Source: Magicicada septendecula (Eukaryota > Arthropoda > Insecta > Hemiptera > Cicadidae). Taken from it: a stretch of 64,000 nt of DNA. Location: the NCBI GenBank assembly GCA_034769895.1, contig CM068372.1, positions 380,503,910-380,567,909 on the forward strand. Reading direction: 5' to 3'. The notes under the pieces were generated by a model. It searched no databases, was not told where the DNA came from, and worked only from the letters and a program-made list of their open reading frames with translations. A program made the translations under genes and the position numbers. Shown here piece after piece: positions 46,771-59,971 of the stretch. Numbering within the stretch: the first letter of the stretch is position 1; the number at the start of each line of letters is the position of its first letter.

Positions 46771-48805
46771 ATTTAATATATTTCATTACTTATTCATCGC
46801 ATCATCAGAAGTACGTATAAACGTAAATTTTATAATCTATTAAGACAATTACAAAACATATAGACGTATCTGTATACAAAATTACAAAATATATTATAAC
46901 GTTCCAAAAATCTGATCATATAAAGTATCCATAAGTATTATAGAAATGCAAAAAAGTAAGATAATTTAATAAATAAATGATGAAGAAAAATATAAAATGT
47001 AGTTAAGAAAGAAGAAGGAAGAATTGTAAACAAAAGTAATTATTAAAAGAATAGACTAGACTGACAAACAAATGACTTTGACCCAACCCCAGAGATTGGC
47101 CAGATGAAGACAAAAAAGATGAGAAAAGATTCACAGAAATTGAGTAGACAAATCAATGATAAGAGACACAAATAAGTAAAGAAAATATGTAATTAATAAT
47201 GAATAAAACGATAATAAAGAAAGTACACTAACCATAAAAAATAAATAAGACAATTATTGTTAAATAAAGTATATTGTTAAGGACCTTATAATAATCAGAA
47301 AATAAGGCACAAAATGTTAAAGAATAGTAGTAAAAGTATATCTAAAAGATCATTGAAACCAAGAGTGAGAGATAGGTAGGGAGTGATGAAGATAAACAGT
47401 GAAGTGTGAGTGTATTAAAATAAAGAACTTATAATTATAAGAAAAAAGAATGGTAAACAAGTGTGACAAACCAAAAAAACATAATCAAATGATAAATGAG
47501 CAATTAAGTTAATTGTGTTAGACTGTAATAAACAGAGTAATTGTGGGTGTAAGGAATAGAAAAACATATTATGTCAATAAAAGAATCACCAGGGTGATTA
47601 TCTTTATAGAAGAGATGGTGTAGGTATAACACTCACCAAAATTGTTATTTTTGATTTAAAGAAAGTTAAGTTATTGGTATATATACAAGAAGAAATAATT
47701 TTACAGTAATATGTTAGTATGTTTTATGTAACTAATGACGTTATAAAGGGAGTAGTGGCAGGACCTTTGTAAGTAATAACAGGCAATATAATAATTATAT
47801 TTAATGAGAAGAAACATGGCTGAACCATATACAGACCATTAAGTTATTTATATGTTATGTTTTATTAATAGATTTAAGTGTTAAAGAGGTGTGTGAGAAA
47901 TGGGAGTAGGTATAAAAATAGTAATGACATAAATTTAACAAGCAACAAAGTAATAACTATAATATAAATTGAAAGCAATGTATCAAGTAAGAAATTATAA
48001 GATGTTGCAGTTTAGGCCTATAAATGACATAGCTGTCTAAATTCAGAAAACCAATTGTAAACAACTGGAAACTATATTTAAATAATAAGACAAAGTAAAT
48101 TATGTAATTACCATCAACTAACAAATATAACATTTCAGAATTATGATAAAGAATTGAAATAAGTAAATTATGTATTAACATAGTATTATCAATTTTGTAC
48201 AAAAAGCATTAATACATGGCTTAGACCAGTCTTGTGAGATGTCAAACGAATCTTTAAAAGAAAATAGGAACATCTATGTAAATATTTCAAGCATTGAAAT
48301 TATCCCCAAGTAAATATAGTCATTATAAAATATTTATTCATTTTGAACAAAAACCAGGAATTATAACAACAGTTTCAAATGTACTTAGCCAATCAGAGTT
48401 AAGTCAGTTACTACTGAACGTTGTTATAATTTTGACCGTTATGAAACGAGAGTTCCATTATTAACTATCCAGAGGGACAGGCGCTATATTGATGCTGACC
48501 ATTTGAAAGACAAATAACGAAGAAAATCAAACTTTAATGAAACCCAATTGATTAACTGATGTCAACCATAGTTCCAGTGACACGTGGTGGAACAATGAAC
48601 GAATATTAAAACTATAATTAAATAAAAAACTTGATGTAAAAAGAAACAGATGCCAGACGTAGACGGCATCCCTATCTCTGGAAATAAACGAAAGAAATAA
48701 TTCATTGGTGAAGACACTTGATGATCCATAAGACGAACAACGTGAATTTGTTAAGTATGAAATAAATTATAAATAATTACGAACCAAGTTGATGAACCAT
48801 TTTCC
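46771..48805. other. A-rich DNA next to the LTR element
   Basis: Strongly A-rich on the plus strand. On the minus strand some stretches (CCAATCTCTGGGGTTGGGTC near 47090) recall the LTR at 51630 (CCAATCTATTGGGTCAAGTC), so it could be a diverged, oppositely oriented relative of those LTRs. The evidence is weak. No gene. Confidence 0.3.
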
Positions 48806-48811
48806 TAATAT

Positions 48812-51788
48812 TGTAATGTAATCTCTCTCTGTGTGGGGTGTTTGAAATTTGTCACCCGTTATAATCGTATCGTAAATATGTGTGACGAGAGTTTTTATTT
48901 CGCTCGTTGCGTTCGTAATATAGTATAAGTGTGTAATTGTGGGTATTAATCAGGTAAGTTACTTCTGTGAATGTTATTCGTATATAGCGAGTCGGGTTGT
49001 ACTTTTTCTTAATACTTACGGGCAAACCGTATCTCTCGGCGTTCAATTTGAATCTTACCGCCTCGTCACCTGATTGGCTCACGCCGTCTTGCAGTGTCGA
49101 CTTCGCTAACTTGGTGTCGGCTTCGTGTTTGGTGTTTTCAGTTTAATAATTCTCTATATATGACTTTATTTTATACGAATCAAACATACAGCGTTGAAGA
49201 ACAATAAAATTTATTAAACCCTTTCAATTTTCAGTTATTCATTAGTACATAAATTTATATTGATGCCGGCTTTTACAATTGCTCAGTTGGTATGCTCAGT
49301 CGTTTGTAGGGACGCCAGTATGGCAGATATTGTTTATGTTTACAATGATTATTTTGTCACAAGGCGTGTTAAAGTCCTTTTGACTACAGAAGTTGGATTA
49401 TCGGCTAAAATGCACAAAATTATAATATTTCTTAAAACTAGGTACACAATGTTTAATACACTAATACATACAAGTAAGTTATCGGCAATGAGAATTAGAA
49501 TAGTGTTTGGTTAGAATTTTGACAGAAAGTTATGTTCATTAATAATTTATTATAAATCAGTTTCAAAGGTTATTAATTGATTAAGTTTTATTAACAGTGA
49601 TATTTTAATTACCTTCAGTTCTTGTTCAAAATTGTGATCAGTGAAGTGAAAATTTTACCTCGTTATTATGGATAAAAGGGGAATTACATTTTAAGTGAAA
49701 TTATTAGTTTATACTCATCGGGTTCTCGTTGTGGCTTCTTCGAAGTTCGTCTACTTCTTCCGGATAGGTCTAGTCGTCTTCTCCTCCTCGGATGTTTCTC
49801 AATTCCCGTTCAGATGATTTTCATAAAGTTCAGCTTTCCTCTTGTTCCGCAGTCGTTCGTATTCTCAGGTTGAAGTAGGTCGATCCCCTTCTTCCTTCGG
49901 GATGAGTCGTCGGTTACGTTCCTTCGAAGTCTTCTTATTTTTACTGTTATTTTTTATGTTGTGAATATTTTAATACTGGTTAATTCATCAGGTGTTCTAT
50001 GGAATGCTTTTACAATACATCTTCCTTCTTGGTTTTATTAAATTTTACGTTTTTATAGTTAAATTGGGATTCAGAGCTGCATACATCCGCCCTCCGCGTC
50101 GGTCAATAATGGATTGATTAGAATTCCAACGGTGTTTTGGTAATAAATTTCAGTTGCTATGGTTACCTATTAAATTATGCTAATTCTCATTGGTCGTTAA
50201 TTTATGTCATTGTTATATTCTAACGTTTTATTTTGGTTTAAATCTATAAAATATCTTCAAATTAAGATTTCTTTCTTATATTAGTAGTTATGTTAATTAC
50301 GTGAATACCATTGTTCTTATTTTTTGTTAAGGATTATTTTGATACCCCTCATGGTTACTTTTGCATAGTTAATCACATTTTCGTTATTTTCTTATTTATA
50401 TTTCATATATGTTTAATCTAAAACTGGATGTTATCTATATATTTTTGTATTAGGTATACCTACTTGACTGTTTAAACATTTGGTATATTCTGATTAATAC
50501 TGGGCTATTGTTTTGCTTTTAAATTTACAAAGTTCCTTCATTAAATGTTAGCCCTAGAGCCTAGATTTCCCCATACTACTATTTAACATTCTTTGTAACT
50601 TATTAACATTATATCTGGTACATTAAAACAATTTTTAATAGAAACAAATAATAAAACATTGGTGACACTAGCCACATCACTTATCATAAGAATAAACATT
50701 TTCATGCCAGGTTAAAGCCTGAAATTAAACTTCTAACTAATTTTCTGTTTTTTACTACTATCTGGTGTAACTTATAATTTATTACATTATATGGTTTTTT
50801 AAACAAAAGCAAAACTCTTATAATACTACTGTTAAACTGTACCTTACACAATATCCTTTACTCACTAATTCTTTCACTAGAATACAGTGTCTATCTTCCT
50901 TATCTACCATTCATTCTAATGACTTAATTTTTATCTTATTTTATAATTCTTACTAACTATTACTTAAATTAATCACAGTACAATTAGTTCATCTTACTTG
51001 CTAACATAAAGTTTATCACAGGTTGTTTAGATATTTTAATACAGTCTACTTTTAAAATACCTTTTTCTGTTCACCCACTGCACTTTTTCCTTCATAGAAG
51101 GTTTTTTTATTTATTCACTTTCACTTTTTTTATAACATGCTATACCTGGCATGTCACAACTTATTTATATTGATACACTCTTTATTCCACTCACTTGATA
51201 TTATTCACTATGTTGTCTAATTATTTTAACATCATCGTGTGGTTATTGGTTATGAGTAATAAATTTATTTTCCATTCACTTTGATCACTTTTGATTATTA
51301 ACTATGGCCTTTATTTGCCTCAGAGTATGGCTTACTGGTTTTGACTATGTTTATCACTATTCATTTGGGTATGTTTATTTTTAACTCCCTACCTTATATT
51401 TATAAGTACATTTTCTTCATTCATATAATATGCATAATATTACTATCTTATTTGTTATTATTAACATAGGTATATCTCATTTGTGCCCTAACTATTTTAG
51501 TGCATTTGTTTACATACATTTTGTAGTCATAATTTGGGGATTACAATGTTCGTTATTATTTTCTTGATTACCTCTGGTTTCTGGTTCCTTCTTCCTTGTT
51601 CCATTTTTTTTTCTTGTGTTCTTCCAATCTATTGGGTCAAGTCATCGTCAGTTTATTAGTCATTTGTCACTTTGTAATTTGGTCATTTATCTCTGAGTTA
51701 TAAGTTTCTTGACCTTTCTTCTTGTCTTCAGCTTGTTTGTTTTATTATTAATTATCAATGTATTTTCACTATCTTATGTCATGTTACA
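48812..51788 (-). repeat. 3' LTR (2,977 bp)
   Basis: Nearly identical to 54397-57369. Short frames inside (minus 48852-49082, plus 49260-49514) exist in both LTRs simply because the LTRs are copies. The end nearest 48812 includes TTTGCCCGTAAGTATT on the minus strand, a splice-donor-like sequence. Confidence 0.93.
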
Positions 51789-52985
51789 TAATGCATCGCC
51801 ACCAAAATTGATTATTTCGAAACAAAGATCATTATGTTTTTTCTGAAATCATCAATATAATTCATTAAATCAGGTTGTTATTATTAAGGAATCCATCAAT
51901 CGCTACTTTCTTCTTTATTTATTGTTTTAAGTCATGGTTCATGATATTGTATACGTATTATTCTCTTTCTTTATTCTTTCATTTCGAGTGTTAGCCCTTG
52001 TATGTTCTATTTCCCTAAAATTTTCTTCTCTCCCATTCATATAAATTGGTACTAGCCAGAGGGCGCGTGTGGCTCTATTACTCTGCTATCCATTTATACA
52101 CATTTTGAGTTCAGAGGTCATGCCTATCTGCTCAATAACATAAAATAATTGTTGGACGTATCTCAACATAAAATCATCACATAATAATATTCATAATAAT
52201 CATAATAATAGTCGTTTATTTTCGGCTCATATAATATCAATACAATAAAACACTTTTGGGATTAATTATTCTCTCTTTTATACATCTCATGACCTTTTCT
52301 TCTCAGTGACTTGTTTGGATTCCTTTTCTATGCTTATGGCGATATTTAATGGATATTTTGCATTGTTTCATCAACTTACTTCATATGATAGTGATTTTAT
52401 TTGTTATCACTTTATTTCTCATTTATATTCAATATTAACATTGTAGCTGGTTTCTGGCTCACTTATATTTTTTCATCATTGATTGTCCAGTTAATATGTC
52501 ATTGTCATTTTTTATTTGATTGTCTTGTCTTTTCTTTTTGTGAAACGTTAATTCTTTATTATTCCCTTTTGTAATAGGGTCAGTTAATGATGTTATGTAG
52601 CGTCATCATTATTCGTTTAACATTTTATTATTTTATGTAAATTTTTTGTGATATTTCATTATATATATATATATATATATATATATACTTTTTTTTTTTT
52701 TTTTTTTCAAAATTACATGGGTTTACACATTTTGTTTCACACTTAGTTGTAAGTTGTAGTTACTTTGTTTTGAATTTAGCTAATCTTTCTTCTAAATTCT
52801 TTTTCATTCATATATTAATTTCAATCAAATATTTATTTGTAAGTTGTACTTACTTTGATTTTTGAATTTAGATAATGTTTACTCTCCAAATTCTTTTAAT
52901 TTTCTTCTCATTTATACATTAATTGGTTCGCATGGTCGGTCTACTTAAAATCAGTCCCATTTCTCAGTGTTCCTCCGCACTTGGT
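51789..52985 (-). other. Internal non-coding region of the LTR element
   Basis: T-rich sequence without a convincing frame. Contains an AT run (52661-52687) followed by a T-run, and an imperfect duplication (52743-52830 and 52838-52922). No clear polypurine tract adjoins the 3' LTR: the minus strand reads GGTGGCGATGCATTA just before it. Confidence 0.6.
52743..52922. repeat. Imperfect tandem duplication of about 90 bp
   Basis: Both halves share TTGTAAGTTGTA[G/C]TTACTTTG, TTTTGAATTTAG[C/A]TAAT and CAAATTCTTTT-like / ATTCATATATTAA-like blocks in the same order. Confidence 0.75.
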
Positions 52986-53509
52986 TTAGCCATGGTCCAT
53001 GATTATATGAGTTACCCCTGTTGTTAGGATTGCTGTCGTTTTCAGAATGACTTCTGTTCTTGTCCATTTTCTTGCTACTATCTTGTATTTAAATGTTTCT
53101 GTCATAAAATTTTCACTTGTTTCCATTCCTATCTCAATCATTTCATTATTTTGTTTAAACACCGAATAGGTCAATGCTATTTCCATCGTAGATGCTATCG
53201 TTGATATTGGATTATGTATGTCTATTAAGTGTCTTCTCCTTCTTATTCTGTTACACACTGTTTTGTAGTGATTCCTTTCTAAAGTTTCTAGTAAGTTCCT
53301 TCTGTTATTTTTAAAATTCATTATTTCATTCTGGTCGTTAATTGGTATATTAAACATCTCAAGTAGTCCATTCTTCATCATCTCCAATTCTTCTCTGGTA
53401 TTTATTAGTTTCCTTGGATGCCTCTTCTTAGTCTTCACCTCCATGGGTTGGATATCCTCCTTGTGGCTGTTATTTTTATTTGTAGATAACAGTATGCTTT
53501 TGTCTTCTT
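52986..53509 (-). pseudogene. Second internal frame of the LTR element, unknown
   Basis: A minus-strand frame of 152 residues from an ATG at 53444 (EVKTKKRHPRKLINTREELE...). The frame is open upstream past the stop of the Gag-like frame, so it overlaps it in another register. This suggests either a single-base indel in an original long protein or a frameshift-joined second product. It is basic (RIRRRRHL near the middle), with no zinc knuckle or enzyme motif seen. Function unknown. Confidence 0.6.
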
Positions 53510-54313
53510 TTATGCTTTTGTTTCCTCCCTACCATCTTCTACCTTCTGGTCTACTGGTTCCCTGTTCTCCTTCACGGTTTCTTCAATACCTTCAGAAACT
53601 CTGTCTAGTGTTTCATTCACCTTCTTGAAACCATTATCTAATGTTTCCTTGATCTGATCGGTTTTGTCATTTGTTTCTTCCCATCTCTGATTCATCTCCA
53701 TTTTTGTCTGCTTTACTTCTTTACGATACGCTATTAATTGTCGTTGTATAGTTTCACTGTTACTATCGATTTTATTGTTCAATTTTTCAATATCCTTTTC
53801 CATTAGTCTCAAGGTTTCGCTGGTTTTCTCATTACTTCTCTCTATCTTTTCACTAATCAATTTATTCTCCTCCTTCATTTCCTGTCTTAGTGTCTCGTTA
53901 TTTCCATTAATGGTCCGCCTTAAATCTTCCTTAGTGCTGTCCAGTTTTTCATCTATTTTCTCCTCCTGTTTCTTGAAATTGTAATTTATTAACTCAAATT
54001 TCTTATCTAATTCTCCCTTATCTTCCTTTCTCCGTTCCTCCATTTTCTCATTATTTTTTTCCATACTCTTCTTCATACTACTCATTAATTCCATGAATTG
54101 TTTCCAATCAAGTCCTCCGCTAGTTTCCTCCTGCTGTGTGGGTTTATCTGTTTCCATAGGGGTTAATAATTCTTCTACATCTTCCACCGAAGTTATTTCC
54201 TTTTCTTACATTCTGACACATTTCTCGATCTCCTTTTCTAATCTCTTTGCTTCCTCTTCCGCCTCCTTCTCCCGTAGCTTAGTCAGTCTTGTGCCGATTT
54301 TTCCCGACTCCAT
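53510..54313 (-). pseudogene. Gag-like coiled-coil protein of the LTR element
   Basis: The probable start is the ATG at 54311-54313 (MESGKIGTRLTKLREKEAEE), 84 bases from the 5' LTR. A TAA at codon 36 (54206-54208) interrupts the frame, which then stays open to the stop at 53510-53512. The protein is rich in Lys, Glu, Asn and Gln with heptad-like spacing (DKKFELINYNFKKQEEKIDE, EKLNNKIDSNSETIQRQL), so it is likely one long coiled coil. Such N-terminal coiled coils occur in Gag proteins of insect LTR elements, where Gag packages the RNA. There is no Cys-His knuckle. The assignment rests on position and composition, not on a conserved motif. Confidence 0.7.
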
Positions 54314-54373
54314 TTTCTGCAGTCGCCGCTAGAATCTCTAAGGTTTAATGGTATAATTTCTTAATTATTCTAG

Positions 54374-54393
54374 CCCTACTAGTTGGCGCGCCA
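54374..54393 (-). promoter_or_regulatory. Candidate primer binding site
   Basis: On the minus strand, three bases after the 5' LTR, TGGCGCGCCAACTAG. Starting with TGG matches the CCA end of a tRNA primer. The tRNA is not identified. Confidence 0.6.
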
Positions 54394-54396
54394 CTT

Positions 54397-57369
54397 TGTA
54401 ATGTAATCTCTCTCTGTGTGGGGTGTTTGAAATTTGTCACCCGTTATAATCGTATCGTAAATATGTGTGACGAGAGTTTTTATTTCGCTCGTTGCGTTCG
54501 TAATATAGTATAAGTGTGTAATTGTGGGTATTAATCAGGTAAGTTACTTCTGTGAATGTTATTCGTATATAGCGAGTCGGGTTGTACTTTTTCTTAATAC
54601 TTACGGGCAAACCGTATCTCTCGGCGTTCAATTTGAATCTTACCGCCTCGTCACCTGATTGGCTCACGCCGTCTTGCAGTGTCGACTTCGCTAACTTGGT
54701 GTCGGCTTCGTGTTTGGTGTTTTCAGTTTAATAATTCTCTATATATGACTTTATTTTATACGAATCAAACATACAGCGTTGGAGAACAATAAGATTTATT
54801 AAACCCTTTCAATTTCAGTTATTCATTAGTACATAAATTTATATTGATGCCGGCTTTTACAATTGCTCAGTTGATATCCTCAGTCATTTGTAGAGACGCC
54901 AGTATGGCAGATATTGTTTATGTTTACAATGATTATTTTGTCACAAGGCGTGTTAAAGTCCTTTTGACTACAGAAGTTGGATTATCGGCTAAAATGCACA
55001 AAATTATAATATTACTTAAAACTAGGTACACAATGTTTAATACACTAATACATACAAGTAAGTTATCGGCAATGAGAATTAGAATAGTGTTTGGTTAGAA
55101 TTTTGACAGAAAGTTATGTTCATTAATAATTTATTATAAATCAGTTTCAAAGGTTATTAATTGATTAAGTTTTATTAACAGTGATATTTTAATTACCTTC
55201 AGTTCTTGTTCAAAATTGTGATCAGTGAAGTGAAAATTTTACCTCGTTATTATGGATAAAAGGGGAATTACTTTTTAAGTGAAATTATTAGTTTATACTC
55301 ATCGGGTTCTCGTTGTGGCTTCTTCGAAGTTCGTCTACTTCTTCCGGATAGGTCTAGTCGTCTTCTCCTCCTCGGATGTTTCTCAATTCCCGTTCAGATG
55401 ATTTTCAATAAAGTTCAGCTTTCCTCTTGTTCCGCAGTCGTTCGTATTCTCAGGTTGAAGTAGGTCGATCCCCTTCTTCCTTCGGGATGAGTCGTCGGTT
55501 ACGTTCCTTCGAAGTCTTCTTATTTTTACTGTTATTTTTTATGTTGTGAATATTTTAATACTGGTTAATTCATCAGGTGTTCTATGGAATGCTTTTACAA
55601 TACATCTTCCTTCTTGGTTTTATTAAATTTTACGTTTTTATAGTTAAATTGGGATTCAGAGCTGCATACATCCGCCCTCCGCGTCGGTCAATAATGGATT
55701 GATTAGAATTCCAACGGTGTTTTGGTAATAAATTTCAGTTGCTATGGTTACCTATTAAATTATGCTAATTCTCATTGGTCGTTAATTTATGTCATTGTTA
55801 TATTCTAACGTTTTATTTTGGTTTAAATCTATAAAATATCTTCAAATTAAGATTTCTTTCTTATATTAGTAGTTATGTTAATTACGTGAATACCATTGTT
55901 CTTATTTTTTGTTAAGGATTATTTTGATACCCCTCATGGTTACTTTTGCATAGTTAATCACATTTTCGTTATTTTCTTATTTATATTTCATATATGTTTA
56001 ATCTAAAACTGGATGTTATCTATATATTTTTGTATTAGGTATACCTACTTGACTGTTTAAACATTTGGTATATTCTGATTAATACTGGGCTATTGTTTTG
56101 CTTTTAAATTTACAAAGTTCCTTCATTAAATGTTAGCCCTAGAGCCTAGATTTCCCCATACTACTATTTAACATTCTTTGTAACTTATTAACATTATATC
56201 TGGTACATTAAAACAATTTTTAATAGAAACAAATAATAAAACATTGGTGACACTAGCCACATCACTTATCATAAGAATAAACATTTTCATGCCAGGTTAA
56301 AGCCTGAAATTAAACTTCTAACTAATTTTCTGTTTTTTACTACTATCTGGTGTAACTTATAATTTATTACATTATATGGTTTTTTAAACAAAAGCAAAAC
56401 TCTTATAATACTACTGTTAAACTGTACCTTACACAATATCCTTTACTCACTAATTCTTTCACTAGAATACAGTGTCTATCTTCCTTATCTACCATTCATT
56501 CTAATGACTTAATTTTTATCTTATTTTATAATTCTTACTAACTATTACTTAAATTAATCACAGTACAATTAGTTCATCTTACTTGCTAACATAAAGTTTA
56601 TCACAGGTTGTTTAGATATTTTAATACAGTCTACTTTTAAAATACCTTTTTCTGTTCACCCACTGCACTTTTTCCTTCATAGAAGGTTTTTTTATTTATT
56701 CACTTTCACTTTTTTTATAACATGCTATACCTGGCATGTCACAACTTATTTATATTGATACACTCTTTATTCCACTCACTTGATATTATTCACTATGTTG
56801 TCTAATTATTTTAACATCATCGTGTGGTTATTGGTTATGAGTAATAAATTTATTTTCCATTCACTTTGATCACTTTTGATTATTAACTATGGCCTTTATT
56901 TGCCTCAGAGTATGGCTTACTGGTTTTGACTATGTTTATCACTATTCATTTGGGTATGTTTATTTTGACTCCCTACCTTATATTTATAAGTACATTTTCT
57001 TCATTCATATAATATGCATAATATTACTATCTTATTTGTTATTATTAACATAGGTACATCTCAGTTACGCCCTAACTATTTTAGTGCATTTGTTTACATA
57101 CATTTTGTAGTCATAATTTGGGTTACAATGTTCGTTATTATTTTTTTGATTACCTCTGTTTTCTGGTTCCTTCTTCCTTGTTTCATTTTTTTTCTTGTGT
57201 TCTTCCAATCTATTGGGTCAAGTCATCGTCAGTTTATTAGTCATTTGTCATTTTGTAATTTGGTCATTTATCTCTGAGTTATAAGTTTCTTGACCTTTCT
57301 TCTTGTCCTCAGCTTGTTTGTTTTATTATTAATTATCAATGTATTTTCACTATCTTATGTCATGTTACA
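54397..57369 (-). repeat. 5' LTR (2,973 bp)
   Basis: Copy of 48812-51788. Differences include GGTATGC/GATATCC near 49289 and 54873, and a small cluster near 51470-51600 and 57053-57190. It should contain the element's promoter and polyadenylation signals. Confidence 0.93.
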
Positions 57370-57375
57370 TAATAT

Positions 57376-58239
57376 AACTCTCACTCTAAACTTTGAACAC
57401 CAATTTCATTCAAGGATTAATGATTCATTTTTAATAACACTGTATGTAAATGAAATATAACCTATGTCCTAAACTGATAAAAACGACACACATTCTTAAC
57501 ACAATAAAGTTGAATTTTCATGTAAACCTTGTTAGTATTTAAGTACCACAATTATAAGGTGGTGTACTTTATTTAAACATCTTGTTATAAACCTTTTTCG
57601 TACTCAAAATAATTCACTGGCAGAATAAATTGTGTAAATAAGGAACGCTAGACATTATAGCTTCATACGACTGCTGCCACCTTCGCTCTCTGCTGAGAAA
57701 AACTAATTTATTGCCGAGGCATAAACTTTATTATAAAAACATTTATTGTACGACAATTATACAAATTTAATGAATTGTCGAATTAAATAAATCAGTACGA
57801 ATATTTCCTAGCTGTCCTGTGTCTATTTAATCTGTATTGCGTATGTTATGTACTTTAGCGGAGAATAGAATTATTTGCTCAAACTTTATGTTGGCAACAC
57901 GTACAAAAAACAAGCGAAGTCGAGTTCCCGCCAGTCAGCGAGGCAATTCGAATTATTTTTCACAGTACAGGAGACAATCTAACTGTGAACATTTTAATTG
58001 TTTTATGGAAAACAATTTGGCGCTATTCGGGAATTAAAAATTCCAAATAGGACAGGTAAGAACTTCGGTACTGGTTATTCGTACGTTCGCGACGGATGCA
58101 GTCTGCGTGAGTTACGTTTCAGAGCGACGACGACTTGGTAAGACACGAGAGTACACATTACACTCTTATACATTTACAATTAGAAGAACGACCGGGTCAT
58201 ATTACAAATTGGCGCATCCAACGTGTGGCTAATTAACAC
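57376..58239. other. Unannotated DNA
   Basis: The 66-residue plus frame at 57837-58037 has no recognised domain. No repeat found. Confidence 0.45.
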
Positions 58240-58605
58240 AAGAGAAGACGTCCTATTACAATATCCATACAATCGCATATTAAAAACATTAAAAACTGCA
58301 GGAACGGATAAAGGTAAAGTTCCGATGCCGCTAAACATCATTTGTTTATTTACTTGTTACTATGGTAATTAATTCTGACCTCCATGGTGTTTTTGACATC
58401 TTTATACGCGTCAACGAAAAGGCATAATTAAAAGTTCCTAAATCGTGCGAACGGGACAAAATATCAAATTCCAAGTTAAACAGTATTTTCCGCCTTGTGT
58501 CAAAGGTGTGAAAAATTTGGTGGAAATCGGTGTAACGGTGTGGGTTTGTATTCAGTACACATAAATCCTCAGACTTTGAGTTTTATGTATATAGATAAAA
58601 GTTCC
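58240..58605 (+). repeat. Dispersed repeat Z, copy 2 (3' end)
   Basis: Contains the block shared with copy 1, then a 3' end with AATTTGGTGGAAATCGGTGT, TCAGACTTTGAGTTTTATG and TATATAGAT. The last 165 bases recur in reverse at 63848-64000. This style of end is known from RTE-type LINEs and some Helitrons. The class is not settled. Confidence 0.8.
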
Positions 58606-59111
58606 GAAAAACAAGATTCAATATACTCTTGAAAAACACATTACGCAGAAATGACCCTACGGACAAGCTGCACTGGAAGATGAGAATTCAATCAATTCTG
58701 TAATTTTTGGTTCCGGAAAATGTGTAAACATTGCACAGCCATGATAATAATAATAAAATTCTCGTTCCCTACTCCTAGTTTATCCTCTGCAGTTGAAATA
58801 GAGTTTGTTGTAATTCTTCTTCTGTGGTTTTTCAGAACGAATTGATTATTGATTATTATTGATTATGTTAAGAGTATACTACACACTATGCAAATTAATT
58901 TTATCCTCTCATGACAAGATCTTTTTATTCTTTAATCAGCTCATCTACCTATAACAGTGTTAGCAATATAAATTATTAAATTAATTTAATACCACTTTTT
59001 CAAGAAGTTTCTATAACATTAGAGTGTGTAGTCCTTAGTGACGATGCCCATAAAGCATTACTTCTATTTATGTTGTGTGTATGTTGTACTGGATCTAACA
59101 AAAAATAAACA
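58606..59111. other. Unannotated DNA
   Basis: No gene. A short ATTGATTATT tandem lies near 58845-58868. Confidence 0.5.
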
Positions 59112-59115
59112 ACAT

Positions 59116-59568
59116 TGTTACGACGGTCTTACTGATCGTCGTATATTACAGTGGAAAATAAAATACAGACACCTATGAAGTCACTAATTACCAGATTTAA
59201 TTAATCAAAAATAACAGTTTGTAATCAACAAGTTAGTCAACAAGATTATACTCGTACAATAACTCAACTTAAATCTGTCCAAACGCAATCATAATGTCAA
59301 CTAACAGAGTCCCTCACAATGATCACTTTTCACTAATAAACACTTGAGACGCACTGAGTAAATCGCCCGACATAAACTGACCTTCAAGCGGCAGCTGTTG
59401 TCTATTTATAGCCTGCAGGATTCCATAATATGCGTCTTTAACAAGCGCTCGAAAATTCTAGAGGATACTTGAGACCGCCCTTGGCAGAAACACGCACCTG
59501 CTGGGCTTGTCGAGAAGCGTGTAGAACGATACTATCGACTGTACGAGAGTGTTCCGTATTGCGTAACA
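59116..59568 (-). mobile_element. Solo LTR, family L2, second member
   Basis: 453 bp, starting TGTTACGACGGTCTTACTGA and ending ATTGCGTAACA. Shares both ends and a TATTTATAG (minus-strand TATA) with 31142-31724, but the middle has diverged. Flanks ACAT and GTAT do not match exactly, so the TSD is decayed. Confidence 0.8.
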
Positions 59569-59970
59569 GTATGATTAAGATGTTCTTTTGTGAAGGGATT
59601 AACAAAGAGATAAGAGTTACCCTTTTGGAAGATGGAAGCTGAAATACAAGACGGGCAGAATGTAAGCCATGATGGGAGAAACGGTGTGGGGTATTACTTA
59701 CACTCCCGTATGCAGGATACTTGTGTGTTGTGTGCGCTCGTCGTGAGTGGTTTACTGTAGTGACTGACTAAAGTCAGATGAGTTTTGTTTTAATACGTAC
59801 GTCAACTTCCTGCCACACTTTGAATACATTCTTGTTTGCAACAAGACAGTGTGTTGCAAACTTTAGATTACTTTATGAATAATAACTTCCACCAGAACAT
59901 GTTGTGTAACATACAACAACAGCTCGCTGCCGAATCTCATTTGTTACCGATTGTTCCTGTTCTGCTTCGA
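59569..59970. other. Unannotated DNA
   Basis: No gene or repeat recognised. Confidence 0.5.
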
Positions 59971-59971
59971 T

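Larger units (their letters stand above)
48812..57369 (-). mobile_element. Complete non-autonomous LTR retroelement with giant LTRs
   Basis: 8,558 bp: LTR 48812-51788, internal region 51789-54396, LTR 54397-57369. The target duplication TAATAT is at 48806-48811 and 57370-57375. LTRs begin TGTAATG and end ATGTTACA on the plus strand. The Gag-like frame and the primer-site candidate place its transcription on the minus strand, so 54397-57369 is the 5' LTR. I see no protease, RT, RNase H or integrase, so it must depend on another element. By eye the two LTRs differ at roughly 20-25 positions in about 2,975, indicating a recent insertion. Confidence 0.92.

Noticed and set aside
48852..54667. 76-residue minus frames in the LTRs (SQSGDEAVRFKLNAERYG...)
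   Set aside because: Same reason. A spliced leader peptide is possible, but nothing in the sequence supports it beyond a donor-like GTAAGTATT.
49260..55098. 84-residue frames at 49260-49514 and 54844-55098 as conserved genes
   Set aside because: They are the same LTR position in both LTRs; conservation follows from LTR identity, and the frames have no recognised domain.
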